Assembly: GCF_021390645.1 (NCBI RefSeq)
Contig: NZ_JAJEJT010000002.1
Location: 620,001 to 684,000, forward strand
Direction: 5' to 3'
DNA: 64,000 bases
Source: Paraburkholderia flagellata
GTDB taxonomy: Bacteria; Pseudomonadota; Gammaproteobacteria; Burkholderiales; Burkholderiaceae
A program made the position numbers and the translations under genes. The notes under the pieces are model-generated. The model did no database searches and was not told the DNA's origin. It worked only from the letters and a program-made list of their open reading frames with translations. Positions within the stretch are counted from its first letter, which is position 1. Every line of letters begins with the position of its first letter. This document shows, piece by piece, positions 1 through 8,264 of this stretch.

Positions 1-2
1 CC

Positions 3-332
3 GCGCATTCGATCACGACGGCTACGACCTGGACGCCGCGCTCGACCTTCACGGGCCCGCTGCTCTCGGACGTGCTCAAGACGGTGGGCGCCTACGGCAG
101 CGAGATCGAGATCCACACGCTCGACGACTACACCTGCGTCGTGCCCGTGGCCGACGCCGCGCGCTACGGCGTGGTGGTGGCCTACGCGATGAACGGCCAG
201 CGCCTGAAGGTGAGCAATTTCGGCCCGCTGTTCCTGATCTATCCACGCGACCAGCATCCGCTCGAGCTCTACGGCGCGGCCGGCGACTCGAAGTTCGCGT
301 GGCAGATCAAGTCAATGACGATCAAGCGGTGA
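3..332 (+). CDS. Molybdopterin-type oxidoreductase-like protein, C-terminal part (partial)
   Basis: The gene enters from the left edge; the frame is open from base 3, so the first internal ATG at 72 is unlikely to be the start. The visible 109 residues carry FTGPLLSDVL, a conserved acidic segment and GPLFLIYPRD, resembling the oxidoreductase molybdopterin-binding (sulfite-oxidase-like) fold found in small periplasmic proteins. The cofactor-binding half lies outside the window, so catalysis cannot be judged. The hybrid kinase begins 8 nt after its stop, which suggests one transcript and possibly a sensory accessory role. The family call is from the pattern of conserved residues only. Confidence 0.6.
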   Translation, partial: AHSITTATTWTPRSTFTGPLLSDVLKTVGAYGSEIEIHTLDDYTCVVPVADAARYGVVVAYAMNGQRLKVSNFGPLFLIYPRDQHPLELYGAAGDSKFAWQIKSMTIKR

Positions 333-339
333 CTGGCGG

Positions 340-2244
340 GTGATGCAACGACCCTTGCGACGCCTGCTGCAGGCGATCATCTGGATGGCGGCGCTGGCGC
401 CGCCCGTGGTGGCGGTCGGCTATCTGCTTTATGCAAACCTGCTCAATCCGCAGGTCGTGCAGCGCATCACGGGCAATTACGACGGCCTGTACTGGGACGC
501 CGCGCAGCTCCAGATCGCCTACGCGCGCTTCGAGAGCCAGTTGCTGATGTTCGCGGACGGGATCGACCGCGATCTCGACAAGGTGCGGCTGCGCTACGAA
601 GTGTTGCAGTCGAAGCTCAACGTGATGAAGGGCTCGACACTTTCGGTCGACTCCACGCCGGGTTTGAAGCGGCGCCAGGACGCCGATCTCGCCATTCTGG
701 CCGCGACCATCTCCCCATTCGAGGCCGAAATCGCGACACTCGCGGACAACCCTGAACGCGCGGTGCCGATGCTCATGGCGCTCGACCTGCACTGGACCCA
801 GGTGACCGACCTGGCGCTGAACCGGCGTTTCGCCGACGTGACCGAGCGCGAGGCGATCCGGCACGACTTCATCGCCAAGCGCCGCGAACTGTTCGCGTCG
901 GGGCTCGTGCTGCTCGTGCTTTCGGCGGCGGCGGGCGTGCTGCTCGTGATGAACGGCTACCGGCGCACGCGCCTGTTGCATCAGCAGCACGCGGCGCTCG
1001 AAGCCGAGCACCAGGCGAGCCGCGCTGCGCGCGAGGCGAGCATGGCGAAGGACGCCTTCCTCGGCATGATCAGCCACGAACTGCGCACGCCGCTGCACGC
1101 GATCGTTTCGTCGATCGAACTGCTTGGCTTCAACTCGCATTCGGAAGCCGACCGCAAGGTGATCCAGCGCCTCGAAACCGCCGCGCGCCAGCTCGAAGCG
1201 CAAATGAAGGATCTCACCGACTACGCGCGACTGGGCGCGGGCAAGCTCGAATTGCGTCAGGAAGAGTTCGAGCCGCGGGAACTGCTGCAGTCGATCGTCG
1301 ACGAAAACGAGCAGGCCGCGCGTTCGCGCGGGCTCGTGTTCGAGCACGCGTGGGTGGGACCGCAGCGGCTCGTGGTGGCCGATCCGCATCGCATCCGCCA
1401 GATCGCCAGCAACCTCGTCACGAACGCGATCCGCTATACGGAGCGCGGCAAGGTCCGGCTCGAATTCTGGCTGCAGGCGCCCGCGCGGGACGCGCGGCCC
1501 TTGAGCGACGATGAAACCGGCCTGCGGCCGGCTGGCGGCGACACGCTGGTGATCGTCGTCGGCGACACGGGGCCGGGAGTGGCGGCGGATCAGATTCCGC
1601 TCATCTTCAAGGAGTTCACGCAGCTCGACACGTCGCGCTCGCGGCGCTACGAGGGCGCGGGCATGGGGCTCGCGATCGTGCGGGGCCTCGTCGAGCTGTT
1701 CGGCGGCACGATCGAGACACAAAGCCGTGTGGGCAAAGGCACGACCTTCACCGTACGCATTCCCGTCACACCGGTCGGGCCGCCGGCGCCCGCGGCCGTG
1801 GCCGAAGCGGCGCAGCCCGCGCGGGCGGTGCCGCAGGTGCTCGTCGTCGACGACAACCCGCTCGTGCGCGATTCGCTATGCGAGATGGTCGCGCACATGG
1901 GCTACCGCGCGCTCGCGGCCGGCGACGCCGACAGTGCGCTCGCGCTGCTTGCCCGCGAGGCGTGCGATGTGGTGCTGCTCGACTTGCACATGCCGGGCCG
2001 CGACGGGTACGACTTTGTGGCGGGGCTCGAAACCGCGCAGGACGTGCTCGCGAGGCCGCGCGTGATCGCGGTGAGCGCCGATGTGGCGGGGATCGCGGCG
2101 CTTGTGGACCACGTGGGCCACGGCGGCAAAACCCTTGGCGGCGAGGGTGCGCCGTTCTTCGATTGGCTCACGAAGCCGGTGCATTACGAGGTGCTGCGCG
2201 CGGCGTTGCAGCGGGCGTTGAGCGTGCCGCGGGCTGCGGCTTGA
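340..2244 (+). CDS. Membrane hybrid sensor histidine kinase with C-terminal receiver
   Basis: 634 residues. A first membrane segment (about 10-33) and a second (about 186-206, LVLLVLSAAAGVLLV) bracket a helical periplasmic sensing region. A HisKA domain follows with the phosphoacceptor His near residue 246 (MISHELRTP), then an HATPase domain with N and G boxes (NLVTNAIRYTE, GDTGPGVA, GAGMGLAIV) and a receiver domain (VLVVDDNPLVR, phospho-Asp in VVLLDLHMPG). The start is GTG at 340 or ATG three bases later. It follows the partial oxidoreductase-like gene by 8 nt. The convergent BetR-receiver gene at 2877-3731 is a plausible output partner, since this protein has no DNA-binding domain. Confidence 0.9.
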   Translation: MMQRPLRRLLQAIIWMAALAPPVVAVGYLLYANLLNPQVVQRITGNYDGLYWDAAQLQIAYARFESQLLMFADGIDRDLDKVRLRYEVLQSKLNVMKGSTLSVDSTPGLKRRQDADLAILAATISPFEAEIATLADNPERAVPMLMALDLHWTQVTDLALNRRFADVTEREAIRHDFIAKRRELFASGLVLLVLSAAAGVLLVMNGYRRTRLLHQQHAALEAEHQASRAAREASMAKDAFLGMISHELRTPLHAIVSSIELLGFNSHSEADRKVIQRLETAARQLEAQMKDLTDYARLGAGKLELRQEEFEPRELLQSIVDENEQAARSRGLVFEHAWVGPQRLVVADPHRIRQIASNLVTNAIRYTERGKVRLEFWLQAPARDARPLSDDETGLRPAGGDTLVIVVGDTGPGVAADQIPLIFKEFTQLDTSRSRRYEGAGMGLAIVRGLVELFGGTIETQSRVGKGTTFTVRIPVTPVGPPAPAAVAEAAQPARAVPQVLVVDDNPLVRDSLCEMVAHMGYRALAAGDADSALALLAREACDVVLLDLHMPGRDGYDFVAGLETAQDVLARPRVIAVSADVAGIAALVDHVGHGGKTLGGEGAPFFDWLTKPVHYEVLRAALQRALSVPRAAA

Positions 2245-2276
2245 AAGGCTTGGGGATGTGTTGGGCCGTGCCTCCT

Positions 2277-2841
2277 GGCGCTTTGGCCTTTCCTTGTAAT
2301 CGCGTCGGTATGCCAGTGTTGCCCCTGTGCGGGGCGGCACCTACTTTTCTTTGCAGCGGCAAAGAAAAGTAGGCAAAAGAAAGCCGCTCAAACCGCCAAT
2401 GCCCGCCACAGTTCACCTCTGGCCGTTCCTGCCAGTGGCTCCGGAGCGTCTGCCGCCACTCGCCCTCAACCGGAGTGACAAGGCGCTCATCCTTCCGGCG
2501 GCGCTGCGCGCGCCGAAGGGCATAACCCAAGACCGTCGGGGCATATGAGTTCCCGCCCATATTGACTCGTAACGCTCGGTTTCCCTTGCAGACCCGGCCG
2601 CAGCGCGCGTAGCGAGCAGCGGGATGAATGAGTCCTTTGTCACTGACCTGGGTGGTGCGAGGTGACAGACGCTCCGGAGCCACTGGCATGAACGGCCAGA
2701 GGTGAACTGTGGCAGGCGCTGGCGGTTTGAGCGGCTTTCTTTTGCCTACTTTTCTTTGCCGCTGCAAAGAAAAGTAGGTGCCGCCCCGCACAGGGGCAAC
2801 GCTCGAATACCGACGCGAATACAAGGAAAGGCCAAAGCGCC
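2277..2841. repeat. Long inverted-repeat element with paired internal hairpins
   Basis: The region between the kinase and the BetR gene is one large imperfect inverted repeat. The outer ends match for 21 bases (2277-2297 against 2821-2841) and near-identity continues for about 180 bases per arm. Each arm carries a perfect 15-bp stem, CCTACTTTTCTTTGC / GCAAAGAAAAGTAGG, with a 4-base loop: 2340-2354/2359-2373 (loop AGCG) and 2745-2759/2764-2778 (loop CGCT). The middle (about 2500-2620) is not symmetrical and holds no convincing gene. It lies exactly between two convergent genes. Motifs of this type recur between genes in Paraburkholderia-like genomes, from memory; copy number cannot be measured here. 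Confidence 0.85.
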
Positions 2842-2876
2842 CAGAGCCGCAGCAAAAACCTGCGCCGAGCAGACGG

Positions 2877-3731
2877 TCAACCGCGATTAAGCCGCTTCGA
2901 AAGATCAGCGACGAGAATCGCCATCCGCGCCGGTTTTTCGTAGCACGCCACGTTGTAGTGACGCACGACCTGGCTAATCTCCGACTCGCTGGCCTTGCCG
3001 GTCAGCAGTTCGCCGGTGAGCACGAAGATGGGCGCATCGGGGTTCTCGGAGGCGCGCACGCTGCGGATTGCCTCGGCGGCGGTCTGGCTGCCGAACAGCC
3101 AGTCGATCACCACGCCGTCGAACACGTTGTTTTCGAGCGCTTCGTTGAATGCCGCGAGGCCGTAGAGCGCCAGCGCCGCGTAACCGCTGTGCTCGAGGTA
3201 GTCGCGCAGGTTGTCGGCGGAGGACTGGTCGTCGTCGACGACGGCGATGAGCGGCTTGTCGGATTCGGCCCGGCGCGGGTAGATCTCGATCTTGTGGACT
3301 TCGCGAGCGTTCTGGTAGAGCGCGCCGTCCGGGCGCACGACGCGCCACTGGCCCAGCTTTTCGTAGGCAACGAAGTCGGGCCGGCTGCCTGCCTCGACCG
3401 GTGCGCCGATCCACGCGGTGCACGGCAGCTCGGCCGCGCTCACGCAGAGCGTCGCCTCTTGAGCGCTCGCCCCGACCATGCCGGGGTCGAGCAACTGCGC
3501 GCCGAACAACTGGCCCGCGGGTTCGCCGAACGCTTCAGCCACCTTCTTGATCTGCGCGAGCGTCCACGGGCTGTTGCCGCGCAGCTTGCGGTGCCCCTGT
3601 GAAAAGCTCAGATCGAGAATCCGGCACAGCTCGGTCGTTTGCTGACGCTTGCCGATGCCGTGACGGTTCATCAGCTCGCGTACGCGCTCCGCGACCGAGG
3701 CCGAGTCGGTTGTGTATGCAACGTTCGACAT
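2877..3731 (-). CDS. BetR-type helix-turn-helix protein with C-terminal receiver domain
   Basis: 284 residues from ATG 3731; a TTG 9 bases upstream is the longer alternative. The N-terminal 80 residues fit the BetR HTH family (ELMNRHGIGKRQQTTELCRI, followed by HRKLRGNSPWTLAQIKKVAEAFG). A linker of about 80 residues follows, then a receiver-like domain (IAVVDDDQSSADNL, acceptor Asp in GVVIDWLFG, IFVLTGE, and Lys in CYEKPARM). The order HTH then receiver is the reverse of ordinary response regulators. It is convergent with the hybrid kinase, across the inverted repeat. It is probably a transcription factor; kinase partnership is inferred from position. Confidence 0.8.
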   Translation of the reverse strand: MSNVAYTTDSASVAERVRELMNRHGIGKRQQTTELCRILDLSFSQGHRKLRGNSPWTLAQIKKVAEAFGEPAGQLFGAQLLDPGMVGASAQEATLCVSAAELPCTAWIGAPVEAGSRPDFVAYEKLGQWRVVRPDGALYQNAREVHKIEIYPRRAESDKPLIAVVDDDQSSADNLRDYLEHSGYAALALYGLAAFNEALENNVFDGVVIDWLFGSQTAAEAIRSVRASENPDAPIFVLTGELLTGKASESEISQVVRHYNVACYEKPARMAILVADLSKRLNRG

Positions 3732-3740
3732 ACTGCTCAA

Positions 3741-4055
3741 AAGGGGGGATTCGTAGATTCAGTTTCTAATAGATCATGCCGTGGCGCCATGAGGCCAGTA
3801 TGACCGGACCTCGCGCGGGCTGCACACGGGAGCACGATATTCTAAACGCATCAAATGCCAAACGACGGCGCTATTTTAGCTAAATGTAAGTCGGCGCTGA
3901 ATAACGAGAATGTAAGCGTATATTCGGCACCGCTCACGCGGGGCTTGCGATATTCGCGACATTGCGGGCGCGGCGCTTGCCTGAGAAGATGCACGATTTT
4001 GAAGGCCGGGCGCTCGCGCGCGGCCAATCAACCTTACTGGAGCGAGGGGTATCGT
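3741..4055. other. AT-rich spacer, probable divergent promoter region
   Basis: This stretch separates the BetR gene from the C39-like gene and is visibly richer in A/T than its surroundings. It contains the 10-bp palindrome TTTAGCTAAA at 3875-3884. The reading frame of the downstream gene stays open back to 3855, but the peptide it would encode is rich in Arg and Cys, uses atypical codons and has no family match. I treat it as noncoding and as holding promoters for both flanking genes; no clear -35/-10 pair can be assigned. Confidence 0.5.
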
Positions 4056-4697
4056 TTGAACGACGTGCGCAACGGCGGGACATGGCGCCATGAAGGCGTG
4101 CCGTATTACAGCCAGTGGGGCAGCGCCGACTGGGTGGCGCCCATCGTCGAGCGTGGCGCCGACCCCTGCGAGGACCCGCACTGGCGCGCGAGCGGCTTCA
4201 CGGAGGCCGACGCCTATCGCTTCTGGGCCAAGCGTCTGTGCGGCTTGACCTGCCTCGAATCGGCGCTCGACTATTGGGGCGTTGCGCACGCGCCGCGTGC
4301 GCAACTGCTCGACGAGGCGTTGCGGCACGGCGTCTATCGCGTGCGTGAAGATGGTGGCGTGGACGGGCTGATCTACCGCCCGTTCGCCGGGTGGGTGGAG
4401 GCCGCGTTCGGCGTGCGCGTGGAAGTGATGACCGACGAGGGCATCGAGTCGAGCGCCGCGCGCATCGATGCGCAAACGCTCGCCATCGTCTCCGTGAGCC
4501 CCGAGATCCGCTACCCCGAGCGTGTGAATCCTGGCCAGGGCGGCCACCTGATCCTGCTGCACGGACGCAGCGACGGCGGCGTGTGGTTCCACAATCCCTC
4601 GGGTATCGCGCCGTATCAGTCGGATGCCTGGCTGCCCTACGAGACGGTCGCGCGTTTTCACGCGCGGCGGGGCATGGCGCTCACCCGGCCGCGCTGA
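4056..4697 (+). CDS. Papain-like (C39-type) cysteine peptidase family protein
   Basis: 213 residues if started at TTG 4056, which has GGAGCGAGGGG 6-16 bases upstream; GTG 4065 is an alternative. The catalytic Cys would be in LCGLTCLESALDYWG, the His in GGHLILLHGR and the polar third residue in WFHNPSG, an order that fits the C39/papain-like fold. There is no signal peptide, no transmembrane segment and no transporter next to it, so it is unlikely to be a bacteriocin-export peptidase. The role is unknown; it could be a cytoplasmic hydrolase or transferase using the same fold. It is convergent with the following LysR gene, 13 bp apart. Confidence 0.65.
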   Translation: MNDVRNGGTWRHEGVPYYSQWGSADWVAPIVERGADPCEDPHWRASGFTEADAYRFWAKRLCGLTCLESALDYWGVAHAPRAQLLDEALRHGVYRVREDGGVDGLIYRPFAGWVEAAFGVRVEVMTDEGIESSAARIDAQTLAIVSVSPEIRYPERVNPGQGGHLILLHGRSDGGVWFHNPSGIAPYQSDAWLPYETVARFHARRGMALTRPR

Positions 4698-4710
4698 AAG
4701 CGCGCTTGCC

Positions 4711-5673
4711 TCAGGCCGGGGCTGGCTGCAGTCCGCCCAATAACTGCCGCACGCGCGAGAGATCGCGGTTGATGGCGCCCGCGTCCTCGAACAGCTCCGC
4801 GAGCCAGTCGACGAACACGCGCACGCGCGGCGACACCTGGCGCGACTTCACGAACGCAACCGAAACGGGCGTGGGCAGCGGCTTCCACTGCGGCAGCACC
4901 TCTTGCAGCGCACCGCTGTCCAGGTAGCGCTGCGCGGCGAGCAGCGGCGGCTGGATGAGGCCATAGCCTTGCAGGCCGCAGGTGAGGTAGGCGAACTCGT
5001 CGGAGACATGCACGAAGCCATCCACCTTCACCTTGGTCGGGCTTCCATCCACCTCGAAGTCGAACTCGAACGGGCGGCCCGTGAGCGGCGAGAGGAAGTT
5101 GACGACCGGATGCTGCGCGAGATCGTCGAGCGTATGCGGTGCGCCGTGCCGCTCGAGGTACGCGGGGCTCGCGCAGGTCACGTGCTCGAGCACGCCGAGG
5201 CGCCGCGCCGCGAGCCCCGAGTCGGGCAGCTCGCCCAACTGGATGCTGCAATCCACGCCTTCGCCGACGAGATCGACGTTGCGCAGGCTCACGCCAATCA
5301 CGAGGTCGATCTGCGGGTAGCGCGCGTGGAATTCGTCGAGCGCGGGCAGCACGATCGCGTTGGCGATGAGACCCGGCATCTCCACGCGCAAGCGGCCGCC
5401 GATCGCGCCAGGCGACTGGCGCACGCTCGCTTCGGCATCGTCGATGTCGGCGAGGATCTGCGCGGCGCGCTCGTAGTACGCAGCGCCTTCGGGCGTGAGC
5501 GAAAGACGCCGCGTGGTGCGCACGAGCAACTGCGTGCCGAGCAGCGATTCGAGGTTTTGCATCAGCGTGGTGGCGCTGGCGCGCGGCATATCGAGTGACT
5601 GCGCGGCTTTGGTGAAACTATTGGTGTCGACGATGCGTACGAACGTGCGCATCGCCTGGATGCGGTCGATCAC
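4711..5673 (-). CDS. LysR-family transcriptional regulator
   Basis: 320 residues, a normal LysR length. The N-terminal winged HTH is clear (MRTFVRIVDTNSFTKAAQSL, RASATTLMQNLE), followed by a periplasmic-binding-protein-like effector domain. It belongs to the common subgroup that starts MIDRIQAMRTFVRIVD. The start is GTG 5673 with GGAG 7 bases upstream. No divergent gene lies immediately upstream: the next gene, an alcohol dehydrogenase, is on the same strand about 290 bases away. The target therefore cannot be guessed from context. Confidence 0.9.
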   Translation of the reverse strand: MIDRIQAMRTFVRIVDTNSFTKAAQSLDMPRASATTLMQNLESLLGTQLLVRTTRRLSLTPEGAAYYERAAQILADIDDAEASVRQSPGAIGGRLRVEMPGLIANAIVLPALDEFHARYPQIDLVIGVSLRNVDLVGEGVDCSIQLGELPDSGLAARRLGVLEHVTCASPAYLERHGAPHTLDDLAQHPVVNFLSPLTGRPFEFDFEVDGSPTKVKVDGFVHVSDEFAYLTCGLQGYGLIQPPLLAAQRYLDSGALQEVLPQWKPLPTPVSVAFVKSRQVSPRVRVFVDWLAELFEDAGAINRDLSRVRQLLGGLQPAPA

Positions 5674-5964
5674 GGGCTAGCTCCTGATGATGGGCTTGAG
5701 GCTTGAACGAAATCCGCGCTGCTGCAGAAAACAGGTGAGCCGCGTAGCGATGAATGCGCTTCGCGGTGCGGGCGTCTCGCGGAAAGCGACGCTCGGCGGT
5801 TAAACAGCGGTGACGATCGGATGGCGGCGCACGCGGGCGCCGGCTCGACTACGGGAGGCCAAAAAGGTCGGCCTCGAAGGGGAAGGGCTGGCGGGCCATC
5901 CGGAACGGATGGCCCGGCGGGGCAGGGTGTTACGTCGGAATGCGCGTTGCGGCTTCTTTGCCTG

Positions 5965-7017
5965 TTACTTGCGCAGCGAATCGAGGTCGATCACGAAGCG
6001 GTACTTCACATCGCTCTTGAGCATGCGCTCATAGGCGTTGTTGATGTCCTGCATCTTGATCATTTCGATATCGGACGTAATGCCATGCTTGCCGCAGAAG
6101 TCCAGCATTTCCTGGGTTTCTGCAATGCCGCCGATCAGCGAGCCCGCGAGACGGCGGCGCTTCATGATCAGGTTGAACACTTGCGGCGACGGGTGATCGT
6201 GCTCGGGCGCGCCGACCAGCGTCATCGTGCCGTCACGGCGCAGCAGTTCGATGAACGGGTTGAGGTCGTGCTGCGCGGCCACCGTGTTCACGATCAGGTC
6301 GAAGCTGTTGGCGTGCGCCTTCATCTGCTCCGGGTCTTTCGAGATCACGACTTCGTCCGCGCCAAGGCGCTTGCCGTCTTCGATCTTCGAGGGCGACGTG
6401 GTGAACAGCACCACATGCGCACCCATGGCATGCGCGAGCTTCACGCCCATGTGGCCGAGGCCGCCGAGACCCACGATGCCGACCTTCTTGCCGGGACCGG
6501 CGCCCCACGTGCGCAGCGGCGAGTACGTCGTGATGCCCGCGCACAGGAGCGGCGCGACGGCGGACAGTTCGAGGTTCTCGGGCACGCGCAGCACGAAGGC
6601 TTCGTCCACCACGAGCTGCGTGGAGTAGCCGCCGTACGTCACGTCGCCGCTCACGCGGTCGGTGCCGTTATAAGTGCCGACGAAGCCGTTCTCGCAATAC
6701 TGTTCGAGGCCTTCGGCGCAGCTCGGGCAGGTGCGGCACGAGTCGACGAGACAACCCACGCCAACGAGTTCGCCCACTTTGTACTTCGTGACGCCTTTGC
6801 CGGTCTCGGCCACACGGCCGACGATTTCGTGGCCCGGCACCACCGGGTAGATCGTGTTGCGCCATTCGTCGCGCGCCTGGTGCAGGTCGGAGTGACACAC
6901 GCCGCAGAACAGCACGTCGATACGGACGTCGAGTTCGCGCAGGTCGCGGCGCTGGAATTCGAACGGGGCGAGCGGCGAGGCGGCGTCGCGGGCGGCATAT
7001 CCGTAAGTTGGGTACAT
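5965..7017 (-). CDS. Zinc-dependent NAD(P) alcohol dehydrogenase, YahK/cinnamyl type
   Basis: 350 residues from ATG 7017, chosen because AGGAGAGG lies 7 bases upstream; the frame is open further upstream (to 7143) but the extra residues match nothing. Catalytic zinc ligands are in FCGVCHSDLH and PGHEIVGRV. The structural zinc ligands are four Cys in CLVDSCRTCPSCAEGLEQYC. The Rossmann motif is GIVGLGGLGHMG. Family members reduce a broad range of aldehydes with NADPH; the substrate here is unknown. The AraC-type gene is divergent with about 190 bases between, a common arrangement for a dedicated regulator. Confidence 0.92.
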   Translation of the reverse strand: MYPTYGYAARDAASPLAPFEFQRRDLRELDVRIDVLFCGVCHSDLHQARDEWRNTIYPVVPGHEIVGRVAETGKGVTKYKVGELVGVGCLVDSCRTCPSCAEGLEQYCENGFVGTYNGTDRVSGDVTYGGYSTQLVVDEAFVLRVPENLELSAVAPLLCAGITTYSPLRTWGAGPGKKVGIVGLGGLGHMGVKLAHAMGAHVVLFTTSPSKIEDGKRLGADEVVISKDPEQMKAHANSFDLIVNTVAAQHDLNPFIELLRRDGTMTLVGAPEHDHPSPQVFNLIMKRRRLAGSLIGGIAETQEMLDFCGKHGITSDIEMIKMQDINNAYERMLKSDVKYRFVIDLDSLRK

Positions 7018-7208
7018 GTGTTTCCTCTCCTGTGGTGCGTGGGTGTTGCGGCAGGGTTCCCATCGTAAGGATCGGGGCCCACCCAGGGAATACCTGAAGC
7101 TATCGAAGACTTGCCTGATTCTCCTGGCGCTCAGCACATCCACGGGTTCGGTGATAGATTGGCAAGCCTGTTTCTCTGCCTGACTTCATCTTTTGGGGCA
7201 CAACCGAT

Positions 7209-8189
7209 ATGGGCTACGTCAAAACCCTCGCGGCGGCGGCCATCGCGCCGGCGGCCGCCACGCAGGCGCGCACGGTCGACCTGCTCATGCAACTCACGCA
7301 GCGCGACGGCGTGCACGCCACGCAGGTCGAAGGCGTGCGGCTCTACCGCGGCAGCGAAAGCCATCCGCGCCAGCCGGTCATGTACGAACCGAGCATCTTC
7401 ATCGTTTGCCAGGGGCGTAAGCGCGGCTTTCTCGGCGACCAGGTCTTCATCTACGACGCCCAGCAATATCTGGTCCTCTCGGTGCCGATGCCGTTCGAGT
7501 GCGAGACCGAGGCGAGCCCCGAGAAGCCGATTCTCGCGATCTCGATACGCGTCGATCTCACGACCGTCGCCGAGCTGCTCATGGCGCTCGACGACCCGCG
7601 CCGCGCCGTGTCCGAACCCTCGGGCATCTACGCCACGCCGCTCGACGCCACGCTCTCGAACGCCGTGCTGCGCTTGCTCGAAGCGCTCGCGCAGCCACAC
7701 GAGGCGCGCATTCTCGGGCCTTCGATCGTGCGCGAGATCTGCTACCGCGTGCTCATGGGCGAGCAGGGCGATGCGATACGCGCGGCGCTCACGCATCAGC
7801 ACCACTTCGGGCGCATCGCGAAGGCGCTGCGCCGCATTCACACAGACTACCGCGGTGACCTCGACGTCGAAACGCTGGCCTCCGAGGCGGGCATGAGCCT
7901 GGCCGTCTTTCATGCACACTTCAAGGCCGTCACCTCGACTTCGCCCATGCAGTACGTGAAGACCACGCGCCTGCATCATGCGCGCCTCTTGATCACGCAC
8001 GACGGCTTGACCGTGAGCGCGGCGGCCACGCGCGTGGGCTATGAAAGCGCGTCGCAGTTCAGCCGCGAATTCAAGCGCCTGTTCGGCATGAGCCCCGCCG
8101 ACCAGATGCGCCGCGCGCGCGATGCCGCAGCCGCTGCGGCCGCGCCGCGCGTTGAGGTTTTGCCGCCGCGCTATGTGACGGCCGTGTGA
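7209..8189 (+). CDS. AraC-family transcriptional regulator
   Basis: 326 residues. The N-terminal half fits the AraC-type effector-binding domain that follows MYEPSIFIVCQGRKRGFLGDQ, and the C-terminal 100 residues contain two HTHs (LASEAGMSLAVFHAHFKAVTSTSPMQYVK, then VSAAATRVGYESASQFSREFKRLFG). The start is ATG 7209. It is divergent from the zinc alcohol dehydrogenase at 5965-7017. AraC proteins with this N-terminal domain in proteobacteria often control aldehyde or alcohol dehydrogenase genes beside them, so that gene is the likely target (inference). Confidence 0.9.
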   Translation: MGYVKTLAAAAIAPAAATQARTVDLLMQLTQRDGVHATQVEGVRLYRGSESHPRQPVMYEPSIFIVCQGRKRGFLGDQVFIYDAQQYLVLSVPMPFECETEASPEKPILAISIRVDLTTVAELLMALDDPRRAVSEPSGIYATPLDATLSNAVLRLLEALAQPHEARILGPSIVREICYRVLMGEQGDAIRAALTHQHHFGRIAKALRRIHTDYRGDLDVETLASEAGMSLAVFHAHFKAVTSTSPMQYVKTTRLHHARLLITHDGLTVSAAATRVGYESASQFSREFKRLFGMSPADQMRRARDAAAAAAAPRVEVLPPRYVTAV

Positions 8190-8264
8190 CGCCTGCGTGG
8201 TGACGCGCGGGCGCTGAGGCAGTCGATTCGCACATCGAAACAATGACGGAAAGGTGACACGACG

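Noticed and set aside
2327..2890. Several short open frames inside the inverted repeat
   Set aside because: They translate the palindromic arms (KKSRQKKA-like peptides) and occur on both strands, as expected of a repeat and not of a gene.
5893..5915. GGGCCATCC-N5-GGATGGCCC hairpin as terminator of the alcohol dehydrogenase gene
   Set aside because: The stem is good but no T run follows on either strand, so I do not call it a rho-independent terminator.
5821..7068. A 415-residue open frame opposite the zinc alcohol dehydrogenase
   Set aside because: It is the mirror of a gene with clear zinc and NAD motifs; its composition is that of antisense frames.
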